The position numbers and the translations under genes were made by a program. Below, piece by piece: positions 1 through 5,594 of a stretch of DNA of 6,988 bases; position 1 is the first letter of the stretch, and each line of letters opens with the position of its first letter. The DNA is taken from positions 1-6,988 of the forward strand of contig JAGWSE010000233.1 of assembly GCA_028869395.1 (NCBI GenBank), read 5' to 3'. Source of the stretch: Alphaproteobacteria bacterium (lineage in GTDB: Bacteria; Pseudomonadota; Alphaproteobacteria; Caulobacterales; Caulobacteraceae). The notes under the pieces are model-generated. The model saw only the letters and a list, made by a program, of their open reading frames with translations. It had not been told where the DNA came from and did not search any database.

Positions 1-1
1 C

Positions 2-2152
2 ACGGTCCGCTACTCGGCGCTCGCGCCCCGGCCGGCCGGCCCCCGTGGGGAGGGCCGTCCCGGCGGCCCGCGCGGTCCGCGGATCGGTCCAGCCGCGCCG
101 CCGGCCACGCCCGAAATCCAGCGCGCGGCCCGACAGGCGCCGCGTCCGGGGTCCGCAAACCTCGACCGGCGTCCCGACGACGGGGAGGACGATCGCCGCA
201 AGGCCGCGCCCACCAAGGCGATCAGCCGCGTCCGTGGCGCGCCGCAGCGGCGCGAAGGTCGACTGACCATCCAGGCCGTGGCCGGTGGCGACGAGGAGAG
301 CGTCGAGCGGATGCGTTCGCTCGCTTCCGTGCGCCGCGCCCGTGAGCGCGAGCGCGAGAAGCGCAAGGGCGGCTCCCAGGAGCAGGCCCGCATGGCCCGC
401 GAGGTGGTCATCCCCGACGTGATCACGGTCGGCGAGCTCGCCAACCGCATGGCCACACGCGGCGCCGAGGTCATCAAGTTCCTGATGCGTCAGGGCGTGA
501 TGCTGAAGATCAACGACGTCATCGACAACGACACCGCCGAACTGGTGGCGACCGAATTCGGCCACACCGTGCGCCGTGTTTCGGAAGCCGACGTCGAAGA
601 GGGGTTCATCGGCGCCGAGGACGTGGACGAGGCCATGGAGCCCCGTCCGCCCGTCGTGACCGTGATGGGCCACGTCGACCACGGCAAGACCAGCCTGCTC
701 GACGCGCTCCGCTCCACGGACGTGGTCTCGGGCGAGCACGGCGGCATCACCCAGCACATCGGCGCCTACCAGGTCCGGTTGGAAAACGGCCAGCGGGTCA
801 CCTTCCTGGACACCCCCGGTCACGCCGCCTTCTCCGCCATGCGGATGCGCGGGGCCAACGCCACCGACATCGTTATCCTGGTGGTGGCGGCGGACGACGG
901 CGTGATGCCTCAGACGGTCGAAGCCATCCAGCACGCCAGGGCGGCCGGCGCGCCGATCATCGTGGCGATCAACAAGATCGACAAACCCGACGCCGACCCG
1001 ACCCGGGTGATCAACGAACTCCTTCAGCACGAGATCGTGGTGGAGAGCCTCGGCGGCGACACCCAGGCGATCGAGGTCTCCGCGACCGAGAAGCTTGGCC
1101 TCGACGAGCTGGTGGACGCCATCCTGCTGCAGGCCGAGGTCCTGGAGCTGAAGGCCAATCCGAACCGCAGCGCCGACGGTCTGGTCATCGAATCCCAGCT
1201 CGACAGGGGCCGGGGCGCGGTGTCGACCGTGCTGGTCAAGCGGGGCACCCTGAAGCGCGGCGACATCGTGGTGGCCGGCGCGAACTTCGGCCGCGTCCGC
1301 GCCCTCCTCAACGAACGCAACGAGCAGCTCTCGGAAGCCGGGCCCTCGACCCCGGTCGAAATCCTCGGACTCGACGGCACGCCCGATCCGGGCGAGCCCT
1401 TCGCCGTCGTCGAGAACGAGGCCCGCGCCCGCGAGATCACCGAATACCGTCAGCGCCAGAAGCGCGAGAAGACCGGCGCCCCGCCGATGGGCGCCTCGCT
1501 CGCCGACATGATGGCCAAACTCGCGGACAAGAAGGTCTCCGAGCTGCCGGTGCTCATCAAGGCGGACGTGCAGGGTTCGGCGGAAGCCATCGTCGGCTCG
1601 CTGGACAAGCTCGCCACCGACGAGGTCCGCGCACGGATCATCCTGTCCGGCGCGGGCGCGATCAATGAGAGCGACGTGCTGCTGGCGAAGGGCGCCAACG
1701 CGCCGATCCTCGGCTTCAACGTCCGCGCCTCGAAGCAGGCGCGCGATCTTGCCGAGCGGGAGGGCGTGGAGATCCGCTATTACGCGATCATCTACGACCT
1801 GATCGACGACATCAAAGGCGTGCTCTCCGGCATGCTGGCGCCGATCCAGCGGGAAACCTTCCTGGGCAACGCCGAAGTGCTGCAGGTCTTCGACATCACC
1901 AAAGTCGGCAAGGTCGCCGGCTGCCGCGTCACCGAGGGCGTGGTCCGCAAGGGCGCCCGGGTGCGGATCGTCCGGCAGGACGTGGTCGTGCTCGAGCTCG
2001 GCGTCCTCCAGACGCTCAAGCGGTTCAAGGACGAGGTCAACGAAGTGCAGTCCGGCCAGGAATGCGGCATGGCCTTCCAGGGCTTCCAGGACATCAAGGC
2101 CGGCGACGTGATCGAGTGCTTCAACCTCGAGGAGGTCAAGCGCACGCTGTAG
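2..2152 (+). CDS. infB: Translation initiation factor IF-2 (5'-truncated by window edge)
   Basis: IF2 is the GTPase that brings initiator fMet-tRNA to the 30S subunit and promotes 50S joining in the cytoplasm. The frame is open from base 2 and gives 716 residues; the true start lies upstream, and IF2 in this group is often near 1000 residues. Visible residues 1-95 form a Pro/Arg/Gly/Ala-rich linker, followed by a charged RARERERE helix. An IF2_N domain (VVIPDVITVGELANRM) begins near residue 135. The GTPase domain carries G1 GHVDHGKT (668-691), switch GGITQHIG, G3 DTPGH (809-823), G4 NKID (971-982) and a G5-like SAT. Beta-barrel domain 2, domain 3 (VLIKADVQGSAEAI) and the C-terminal fMet-tRNA-binding domain follow. 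The stop is TAG at 2150-2152. A GTG at 278 gives an ORF start, but homology continues upstream (RREGRLTIQAVAG), so it is not the gene start. Identity is essentially certain. Confidence 0.98.
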   Translation, partial: TVRYSALAPRPAGPRGEGRPGGPRGPRIGPAAPPATPEIQRAARQAPRPGSANLDRRPDDGEDDRRKAAPTKAISRVRGAPQRREGRLTIQAVAGGDEESVERMRSLASVRRAREREREKRKGGSQEQARMAREVVIPDVITVGELANRMATRGAEVIKFLMRQGVMLKINDVIDNDTAELVATEFGHTVRRVSEADVEEGFIGAEDVDEAMEPRPPVVTVMGHVDHGKTSLLDALRSTDVVSGEHGGITQHIGAYQVRLENGQRVTFLDTPGHAAFSAMRMRGANATDIVILVVAADDGVMPQTVEAIQHARAAGAPIIVAINKIDKPDADPTRVINELLQHEIVVESLGGDTQAIEVSATEKLGLDELVDAILLQAEVLELKANPNRSADGLVIESQLDRGRGAVSTVLVKRGTLKRGDIVVAGANFGRVRALLNERNEQLSEAGPSTPVEILGLDGTPDPGEPFAVVENEARAREITEYRQRQKREKTGAPPMGASLADMMAKLADKKVSELPVLIKADVQGSAEAIVGSLDKLATDEVRARIILSGAGAINESDVLLAKGANAPILGFNVRASKQARDLAEREGVEIRYYAIIYDLIDDIKGVLSGMLAPIQRETFLGNAEVLQVFDITKVGKVAGCRVTEGVVRKGARVRIVRQDVVVLELGVLQTLKRFKDEVNEVQSGQECGMAFQGFQDIKAGDVIECFNLEEVKRTL

Positions 2153-2165
2153 CTGCCGAGGCCTC

Positions 2166-2200
2166 TGGCGCGCCGGAAATCCTGTCGGGCCGGCGCGTCG
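2166..2200 (+). other. GC-rich stem-loop 13 nt after infB stop
   Basis: CGCGCCGG (2169-2176) pairs perfectly with CCGGCGCG (2190-2197) around a 13-nt loop. In RNA the stem extends to 11 bp through G2168-U2198, G2167-C2199 and U2166-G2200. No T-run follows, so it does not fit a canonical intrinsic terminator. It could be a partial attenuator between infB and the next gene, a 3'-end stabilising structure, or chance in very GC-rich DNA. Confidence 0.45.
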
Positions 2201-2257
2201 ACACGGCCGAGAGAACGTGGTTAGCTTCACCCTCGTCGGTTGAGAACGGGGCGTTCG

Positions 2258-3022
2258 ATGACCACGGTGGAAGACAGCTATTCAGGGCCGCTCAACATCG
2301 GGCGGGTCATTCAGCAGACTTTTGCAATCATCGGGCGGCGGCCGGTGATCATCCTGGGGCTGGCTTTCGTTCTCGCGGGCATTCCGAGCGCCGCGCACCT
2401 CTATCTGACGGAACATGCGCTCAGCCGCGGCTTGGTCCTCCTGTCAGGCGGCTATTGGTTCGGGACACTCGTCTCGATGTTCATCTCCGCCTTCCTGGAA
2501 GCCGCATTGCTGCTTGTTGCGTTCGGCGAAATCGCCGGGCGTCCAATCGGCGTGAACGCAGCACTGGCGAGTGCGCTGAAGTTCTTCCTGCCTCTCTTCG
2601 CGGTGAACTTCCTCAGCGTGCTAGGCATCATCGCGGGCTGCATCCTTCTGGTCGTGCCCGGTATCATCCTGGCCGTCCTGTGGTGCGTGGCGGGCCCCAC
2701 CCTGGTGGTCGAGCGCTGCAGCATCACGGAGGTGTTCGGCCGGAGCGTCCGCCTCACGCACGGGCACCGCTGGTCGATCTTCGGCCTGTTCGTGATCTAC
2801 GTGGTCGCCTTCGCAATCCTGGAAAGCGCGGCCATGCCGTTCCCAGCCATGTGGGGCGGAGGACTCGAGGACATCATCTTTTCGCCCGCGCGCGCGATCG
2901 GCGGAGCGATCATTTCCGCGCTGGCGGCCGGCGTGGGCGGCGTCGGTGTCGCGGTGCTCTACACAGAACTTCGCAGGCTGAACGGCGGCTGGAGCACAGA
3001 TCAGCTCTCCGGACTGGCCTGA
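2258..3022 (+). CDS. Predicted six-helix inner-membrane protein, GPDPase membrane-domain-like
   Basis: This 254-residue protein has no recognised enzymatic motif. Hydrophobic segments suggest about six membrane helices near residues 29-50, 66-89, 107-132, 134-151, 172-193 and 215-240. The central stretch PGIILAVLWCVAGPTLVVE, followed by a variable loop and GRSVRLTHGHRW, resembles the repeated pattern in membrane proteins annotated as 'glycerophosphoryl diester phosphodiesterase membrane domain' or YciC-like. These are helix bundles without the catalytic domain and of unknown function; the match is from memory. I chose ATG 2258 over the in-frame TTG at 2240 because the homologous-looking sequence starts after it; no good Shine-Dalgarno is visible. 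A small inverted repeat (GAACG-GGG-CGTTC, 2244-2256) sits directly before the start. Codon use includes more A/T-ending codons than the flanking translation genes. It lies 105 bp after infB and 45 bp before the lipoprotein gene. The gene is very likely real; the function is unknown. Confidence 0.85.
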   Translation: MTTVEDSYSGPLNIGRVIQQTFAIIGRRPVIILGLAFVLAGIPSAAHLYLTEHALSRGLVLLSGGYWFGTLVSMFISAFLEAALLLVAFGEIAGRPIGVNAALASALKFFLPLFAVNFLSVLGIIAGCILLVVPGIILAVLWCVAGPTLVVERCSITEVFGRSVRLTHGHRWSIFGLFVIYVVAFAILESAAMPFPAMWGGGLEDIIFSPARAIGGAIISALAAGVGGVGVAVLYTELRRLNGGWSTDQLSGLA

Positions 3023-3067
3023 CCTCTCGGGGCTTGTCCGCCGCGGCGAATGGCCCATCTTGGCCAG

Positions 3068-3559
3068 ATGCGCCGCCTCCTTGTCCTCGTGCTGACTTTG
3101 ACGCTCTCCGCCTGCGCCTCGGTGCAGCGGCTGGATGCGGCCAATGACGTGCACGCCCTGTTGCTGTCGATCCGCGACGACGACCAGGCGGCGTTCGACG
3201 CGCACGTGGACCGTCCGGCGCTCAAGCGCGAGATCGAGACGCGGATCGAGGCGGCGGGCGCCAAGCGCTACGGAGGCCTCGCAACGCTCCTCGCGCCAGG
3301 ACTGGCCGAATTCGCCGGCGACACCCTCGTCCAGCCCGGGGTCTTCAGGCTGGTGGCGGAGCAGTACGGCTACTCCAGGCAGACCCAGATCCCCGGGGCG
3401 ATCGCCATCGCCGGAGCCCTGAGGACCATGCCTGACGGGCGCGTCTGCGCCGTGACCAAGAAACGGGGCGCCTGCGTGCTCGTGTTCACCAAGGAGCAGG
3501 GCGTCTGGAAACTGACCGGCTTCGAGGGCGACCTCAAGGACCTGCGCCTGAAGCTCTAG
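3068..3559 (+). CDS. Small predicted lipoprotein, DUF2939-like
   Basis: The product is 163 residues. Residues 1-15 form a classic type II signal peptide (two arginines, then a Leu/Val/Thr-rich core) ending in the lipobox LSAC, with Cys16 as the lipidated residue. Ala and Ser follow the Cys, and the absence of Asp at +2 favours outer-membrane sorting. The mature part begins with an NDVHALLLSIRDDDQAAFDAHVDRPALKREIETRI pattern typical of DUF2939 proteins ('gene-dose' helix followed by a VD-P-L-R/K segment), continues with a Leu/Ala-rich region, and ends in a beta-rich tail (VCAVTKKRGACVLVFTKEQGVWKLTGFEG). The DUF assignment is from memory and the function is unknown. ATG 3068 is preferred over in-frame ATG 3050 because it places the positive n-region directly at the N-terminus; neither has an obvious ribosome-binding site. 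It lies between two cytoplasmic translation genes, an unusual place for an envelope protein. Confidence 0.85.
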   Translation: MRRLLVLVLTLTLSACASVQRLDAANDVHALLLSIRDDDQAAFDAHVDRPALKREIETRIEAAGAKRYGGLATLLAPGLAEFAGDTLVQPGVFRLVAEQYGYSRQTQIPGAIAIAGALRTMPDGRVCAVTKKRGACVLVFTKEQGVWKLTGFEGDLKDLRLKL

Positions 3560-3658
3560 GCTTGAGGGTGGACTTCCCCGCCCCGGGGCACTAGAAGCCC
3601 GCGCTTTCCTGAGGGACGCGTCCGACCCGCGCCCCAGGCCGAGAGGTCCTTCTGCCGC
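3560..3658 (+). other. Intergenic gap before rbfA with 10-bp perfect palindrome
   Basis: These 99 bp separate the lipoprotein gene from rbfA. A perfect palindrome GGACGCGTCC lies at 3614-3623, and a purine run GAGAGG at 3641-3646 may act as the rbfA ribosome-binding site, though its 12-nt spacing is long. No convincing promoter or terminator is visible. The size of the gap, against the overlaps downstream, makes it the most natural place for a separate rbfA promoter, but I could not identify one. Confidence 0.4.
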
Positions 3659-4087
3659 ATGTCGCGCCGTCCCCGCCCGTCCGGGAAATCCCCCCAGCCA
3701 CTGGGCCCCTCACAGCGCCAGTTGCGCGCTGGCGAACTGGTGCGACATGCACTGGTGGAGATCCTGCACGAAGAGGACATCAACGACCCGGCGTTGGAAG
3801 GCGTTTCCGTCACCGTGACGGAGGTGCGGATGAGCCCGGACCTGCGTCATGCGACCGTCTTCGTGGAGCCGCTCGGCGGTGGCCATGCCCCCGAGGTCGT
3901 GGAGGGCCTGAACCGCCACGCGCGGTTCCTGCGCGGGCGATTGGGCCACGCCATCGAGATGAAGTTCACGCCCGACCTGAAGTTCGTGCACGACGAGAGC
4001 TTCAACGAAGCCGCGCGCATGGATCGGCTGTTCGACGACCCTCGGGTGCGCCGTGACCTGCAGTCGCGCAACGAGGACGAGGACTGA
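3659..4087 (+). CDS. rbfA: 30S ribosome-binding factor A
   Basis: RbfA is a single KH-type domain protein that binds the 30S subunit near helix 1/44 of 16S rRNA during late maturation and is needed for cold adaptation in many bacteria. The 142-residue product has a basic, disordered N-terminus (about residues 1-17). The family core follows: QLRAGELVRHALVEIL, then VSVTVTEVRMSPDLRHATVFVEPL, then LRGRLGHAIEMKFTPDLKFVHDES. The C-terminal tail is charged and ends in EDED. Length is normal to slightly long for the family. The ATG is preceded by GAGAGG. The stop TGA shares its final A with the truB ATG (TGATG), so the two genes are probably translationally coupled. Usually rbfA directly follows infB; here two unrelated genes intervene. 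Confidence 0.97.
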   Translation: MSRRPRPSGKSPQPLGPSQRQLRAGELVRHALVEILHEEDINDPALEGVSVTVTEVRMSPDLRHATVFVEPLGGGHAPEVVEGLNRHARFLRGRLGHAIEMKFTPDLKFVHDESFNEAARMDRLFDDPRVRRDLQSRNEDED

Positions 4088-5058
4088 TGGGCCGCCGCCG
4101 AAAGGGCGACGCGGTCTCCGGCTGGATCAACCTCGACAAGCCCTACGACTTGACGTCCACCCACGCCGTCAGCCGCGTGCGGCGCGTCTTCAACGCCCAG
4201 AAGGCGGGGCATGCGGGCACCTTGGACCCGCTCGCCACCGGTGTCCTGCCCATCGCGCTGGGCGAGGCGACCAAGACGGTCCCCTTCCTCATGGACGCCG
4301 ACAAGACCTATCGCTTCACCATCGCCTGGGGCCGCACGACCGCCACCTTCGATCGGGAAGGTGCGGTGCTGGCGGAATCGGACGCGCGCCCCACGCCGGA
4401 GCAGGTCGAGGCCATCCTGCCCCGCTTCGTTGGGGAAATCAGCCAGGTCCCGCCAGCCTATTCGGCGATCAAGGTGGCGGGCGAGCGCGCCTACGACCTA
4501 GCCCGAGCCGGCGAGACGGTGGAGCTGGAGCCGCGCATGGTGGTCATCCATGAGGCGCGCGTGGTCGCCGCGCCGGACGCCGACCACGTCGTCCTGGAGA
4601 TAGAGTGCGGCAAGGGCACCTACGTGCGTGCGCTGGTCCGGGATATCGCTGAGACCCTCGGCGCCTGCGGCCACGTGAGCGAGCTTCGCCGCACCCGCGT
4701 GGGAGCTTTCACCGAGGATTCCGCGGTTACGCTGGAATCTCTTGAGGATTTCGGGCATAAGGCCCGCCAGTCGGAGGCATTGCTTCCGGTCGAGACCGCG
4801 CTGGACGACATCCCGGCGCTGGCCGTGACCCAGGAAGACGCCTTTCGTCTGAAGCAGGGACGATCGATCGTTCTCGTTCCCCGACAGGTCGAAGCGGTGA
4901 AAGCCAGGCTGAAGCCGGGCTCGCGCACCGTTTCCGCCATGTCGGACGGGACGATGGTCGCACTCTGCGAGATGCGCGCCGGCCGGCTCGAACCGTCGCG
5001 TGTCTTCCATCTTGAAAAGAGCGGAGACCATACCGATGTCGATTACGGCCGAACGTAA
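4087..5058 (+). CDS. truB: tRNA pseudouridine(55) synthase TruB
   Basis: TruB isomerises U55 in the T-loop of tRNAs to pseudouridine and acts as a tRNA folding chaperone. The 323-residue product has the family order: SGWINLDKPYDLTSTHAV near the N-terminus, then the catalytic motif GHAGTLDPLATGVLP with nucleophile Asp47 (equivalent to E. coli Asp48), then DKTYRF with the conserved active-site Tyr75. Next come SQVPPAYSAIKVAGERAYDLARAGE and GKGTYVRALVRDIAETLG with the conserved Arg. From about residue 240 a TruB-C/PUA-like domain follows (LKQGRSIVL...GTMVALCEMRAGRLEPSRVF). The start overlaps the rbfA stop by one base, and GAGG repeats at 4073-4082 inside rbfA can serve as its ribosome-binding site. 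The 3' end runs 23 nt into rpsO. No key residue appears to be missing. Confidence 0.98.
   Translation: MGRRRKGDAVSGWINLDKPYDLTSTHAVSRVRRVFNAQKAGHAGTLDPLATGVLPIALGEATKTVPFLMDADKTYRFTIAWGRTTATFDREGAVLAESDARPTPEQVEAILPRFVGEISQVPPAYSAIKVAGERAYDLARAGETVELEPRMVVIHEARVVAAPDADHVVLEIECGKGTYVRALVRDIAETLGACGHVSELRRTRVGAFTEDSAVTLESLEDFGHKARQSEALLPVETALDDIPALAVTQEDAFRLKQGRSIVLVPRQVEAVKARLKPGSRTVSAMSDGTMVALCEMRAGRLEPSRVFHLEKSGDHTDVDYGRT
5023..5027 (+). promoter_or_regulatory. Shine-Dalgarno of rpsO, inside truB
   Basis: GGAGA lies 8 nt upstream of the ATG at 5036. It settles the rpsO start there rather than at the in-frame upstream GTG at 5000, and the resulting protein begins MSITAERKADLI, as S15 proteins do. 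Because the site is within the last codons of truB, ribosomes finishing truB would pass over it. Confidence 0.75.
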
Positions 5059-5305
5059 GGCTGACCTTATCAAGACCCACGCCCGCGGCGAGGGTGACAC
5101 CGGAAGCGCCGAGGTGCAGGTGGCGATCCTTTCGGAGCGCATCGCCAACCTCACGGAGCACTTCAAGACCCACAAGAAGGACAACCACTCGCGCCGGGGC
5201 CTGCTCAAGCTCGTTTCCCAACGCCGTTCGCTCCTCGATCACCTGAAGAAGGCCGATACGGCCCGCTATCAGTCCTTGATCGAAAAGCTCGGCCTGCGCC
5301 GCTAA
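5036..5305 (+). CDS. rpsO: 30S ribosomal protein S15
   Basis: S15 is a primary 16S rRNA-binding protein that organises the central domain (platform) of the 30S subunit and later forms an intersubunit bridge. The 89-residue product has exactly the usual bacterial length and the full family pattern: GDTGSAEVQVAILSERI, then LTEHFKTHKKDNHSRRGLL with the conserved HKKD-HSRRGL rRNA-binding segment, then LVSQRRSLLDHLKK and a C-terminal YQSLIEKLGLRR. It starts 23 nt before the end of truB in another frame. Stop is TAA. In E. coli S15 represses its own translation through a leader pseudoknot; here the leader lies in truB coding sequence and I did not identify such a structure. It is followed by a hairpin-rich gap and pnp, the conserved rpsO-pnp order. 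Confidence 0.98.
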   Translation: MSITAERKADLIKTHARGEGDTGSAEVQVAILSERIANLTEHFKTHKKDNHSRRGLLKLVSQRRSLLDHLKKADTARYQSLIEKLGLRR

Positions 5306-5312
5306 TTCACCA

Positions 5313-5400
5313 GTCGCCCCGGCAAGGCCGGGGCCCAGGCTGATTCAGCTGCAGGCCGAAACCCCGCTCGGATCCCGGCTCTCGCCGGGACCAGCGGATC
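5313..5400 (+). repeat. Two-palindrome dispersed repeat (BIME/REP-like), Caulobacterales type
   Basis: The element has two hairpins. The first is CCCCGGC-AAG-GCCGGGG (5317-5333), a 7-bp stem with a 3-nt loop. The second is TCCCGGC-TCTC-GCCGGGA (5373-5390), a 7-bp stem with a 4-nt loop. About 40 nt separate them. The second arm, reverse-complemented, resembles the first (both keep CCCGGC...GCCGGG and a following CC), so the unit is an imperfect inverted pair. The flanking words GGGCCCAGG and GGGACCAGCGG are of the kind I recall from abundant intergenic repeats in Caulobacteraceae and other alphaproteobacteria. Only one copy is in the window, so its repetitive nature is inferred. The first hairpin starts 11 nt after the rpsO stop and may protect the rpsO mRNA 3' end; it has no T-run. 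A GANTC site (GATTC, 5342-5346), the CcrM methylation target in this group, lies in the spacer. Confidence 0.6.
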
Positions 5401-5451
5401 ACGAAATTGCCGCTCCTCCGCGACAGGCCGGGGGATCCGATGCGGCGCCAA

Positions 5452-5472
5452 GGGTTCTCCAGTTGGGGACCC
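5452..5472 (+). other. Stem-loop in rpsO-pnp gap
   Basis: GGGU (5452-5455) pairs with ACCC (5469-5472). After a single bulged U, CUCC (5457-5460) pairs with GGGG (5465-5468), with one G-U pair. The loop is AGUU. This compact hairpin has 8 bp and lacks a T-run, so it is unlikely to be an intrinsic terminator. It may be part of a structured pnp leader or a transcript-end stabiliser. Confidence 0.4.
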
Positions 5473-5494
5473 GTCATACGCCGAGGGTTCATGA

Positions 5495-5531
5495 GAAATC
5501 CTCACGCGCCTGTTCCTTTGGAGAGGATTTC
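5495..5531 (+). promoter_or_regulatory. Candidate pnp leader stem-loop (possible RNase III/PNPase control site)
   Basis: GAAATCCTC (5495-5503) and GAGGATTTC (5523-5531) are a perfect 9-bp inverted repeat with a 19-nt loop, ending 63 nt before the pnp ATG. GGTT (5486-5489) can pair with AACC (5536-5539) across an internal loop and lengthen the stem. In E. coli, RNase III cleaves a long stem in the pnp leader and PNPase then destroys its own message. The position here is compatible with such control, but this stem is shorter and the role is inferred. The stem is notably AT-richer than its surroundings, which argues somewhat against chance GC pairing. Confidence 0.5.
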
Positions 5532-5594
5532 GGAAAACCGACGCCCTGTCCGTCCCCGCCGGGAATCCGCCCGCGGGATGAGAAAGAAGCAGAA

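Noticed and set aside
2062..3147. Open + strand frame spanning the infB end and the membrane protein gene
   Set aside because: It runs out of frame through two well-supported genes, and its translation is Arg/Gly/Pro-rich without hydrophobic or domain structure, typical of a GC-rich shadow frame.
2621..3205. Antisense open frame (194 codons) opposite the membrane protein and lipoprotein genes
   Set aside because: The product is His/Arg/Asp/Gln-rich with no recognisable motif, while the sense strand encodes clear membrane helices and a lipobox.
3562..3598. Possible promoter upstream of rbfA (TTGAGG ... CTAGAA)
   Set aside because: The spacing between the two boxes is about 23 nt, too long for a housekeeping sigma-factor promoter, and the second box matches poorly.
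5317..5333. Hairpin after rpsO as a classical intrinsic terminator
   Set aside because: The stem is good but is followed by GC-rich sequence with no T-run, so I assigned it to the dispersed repeat instead.
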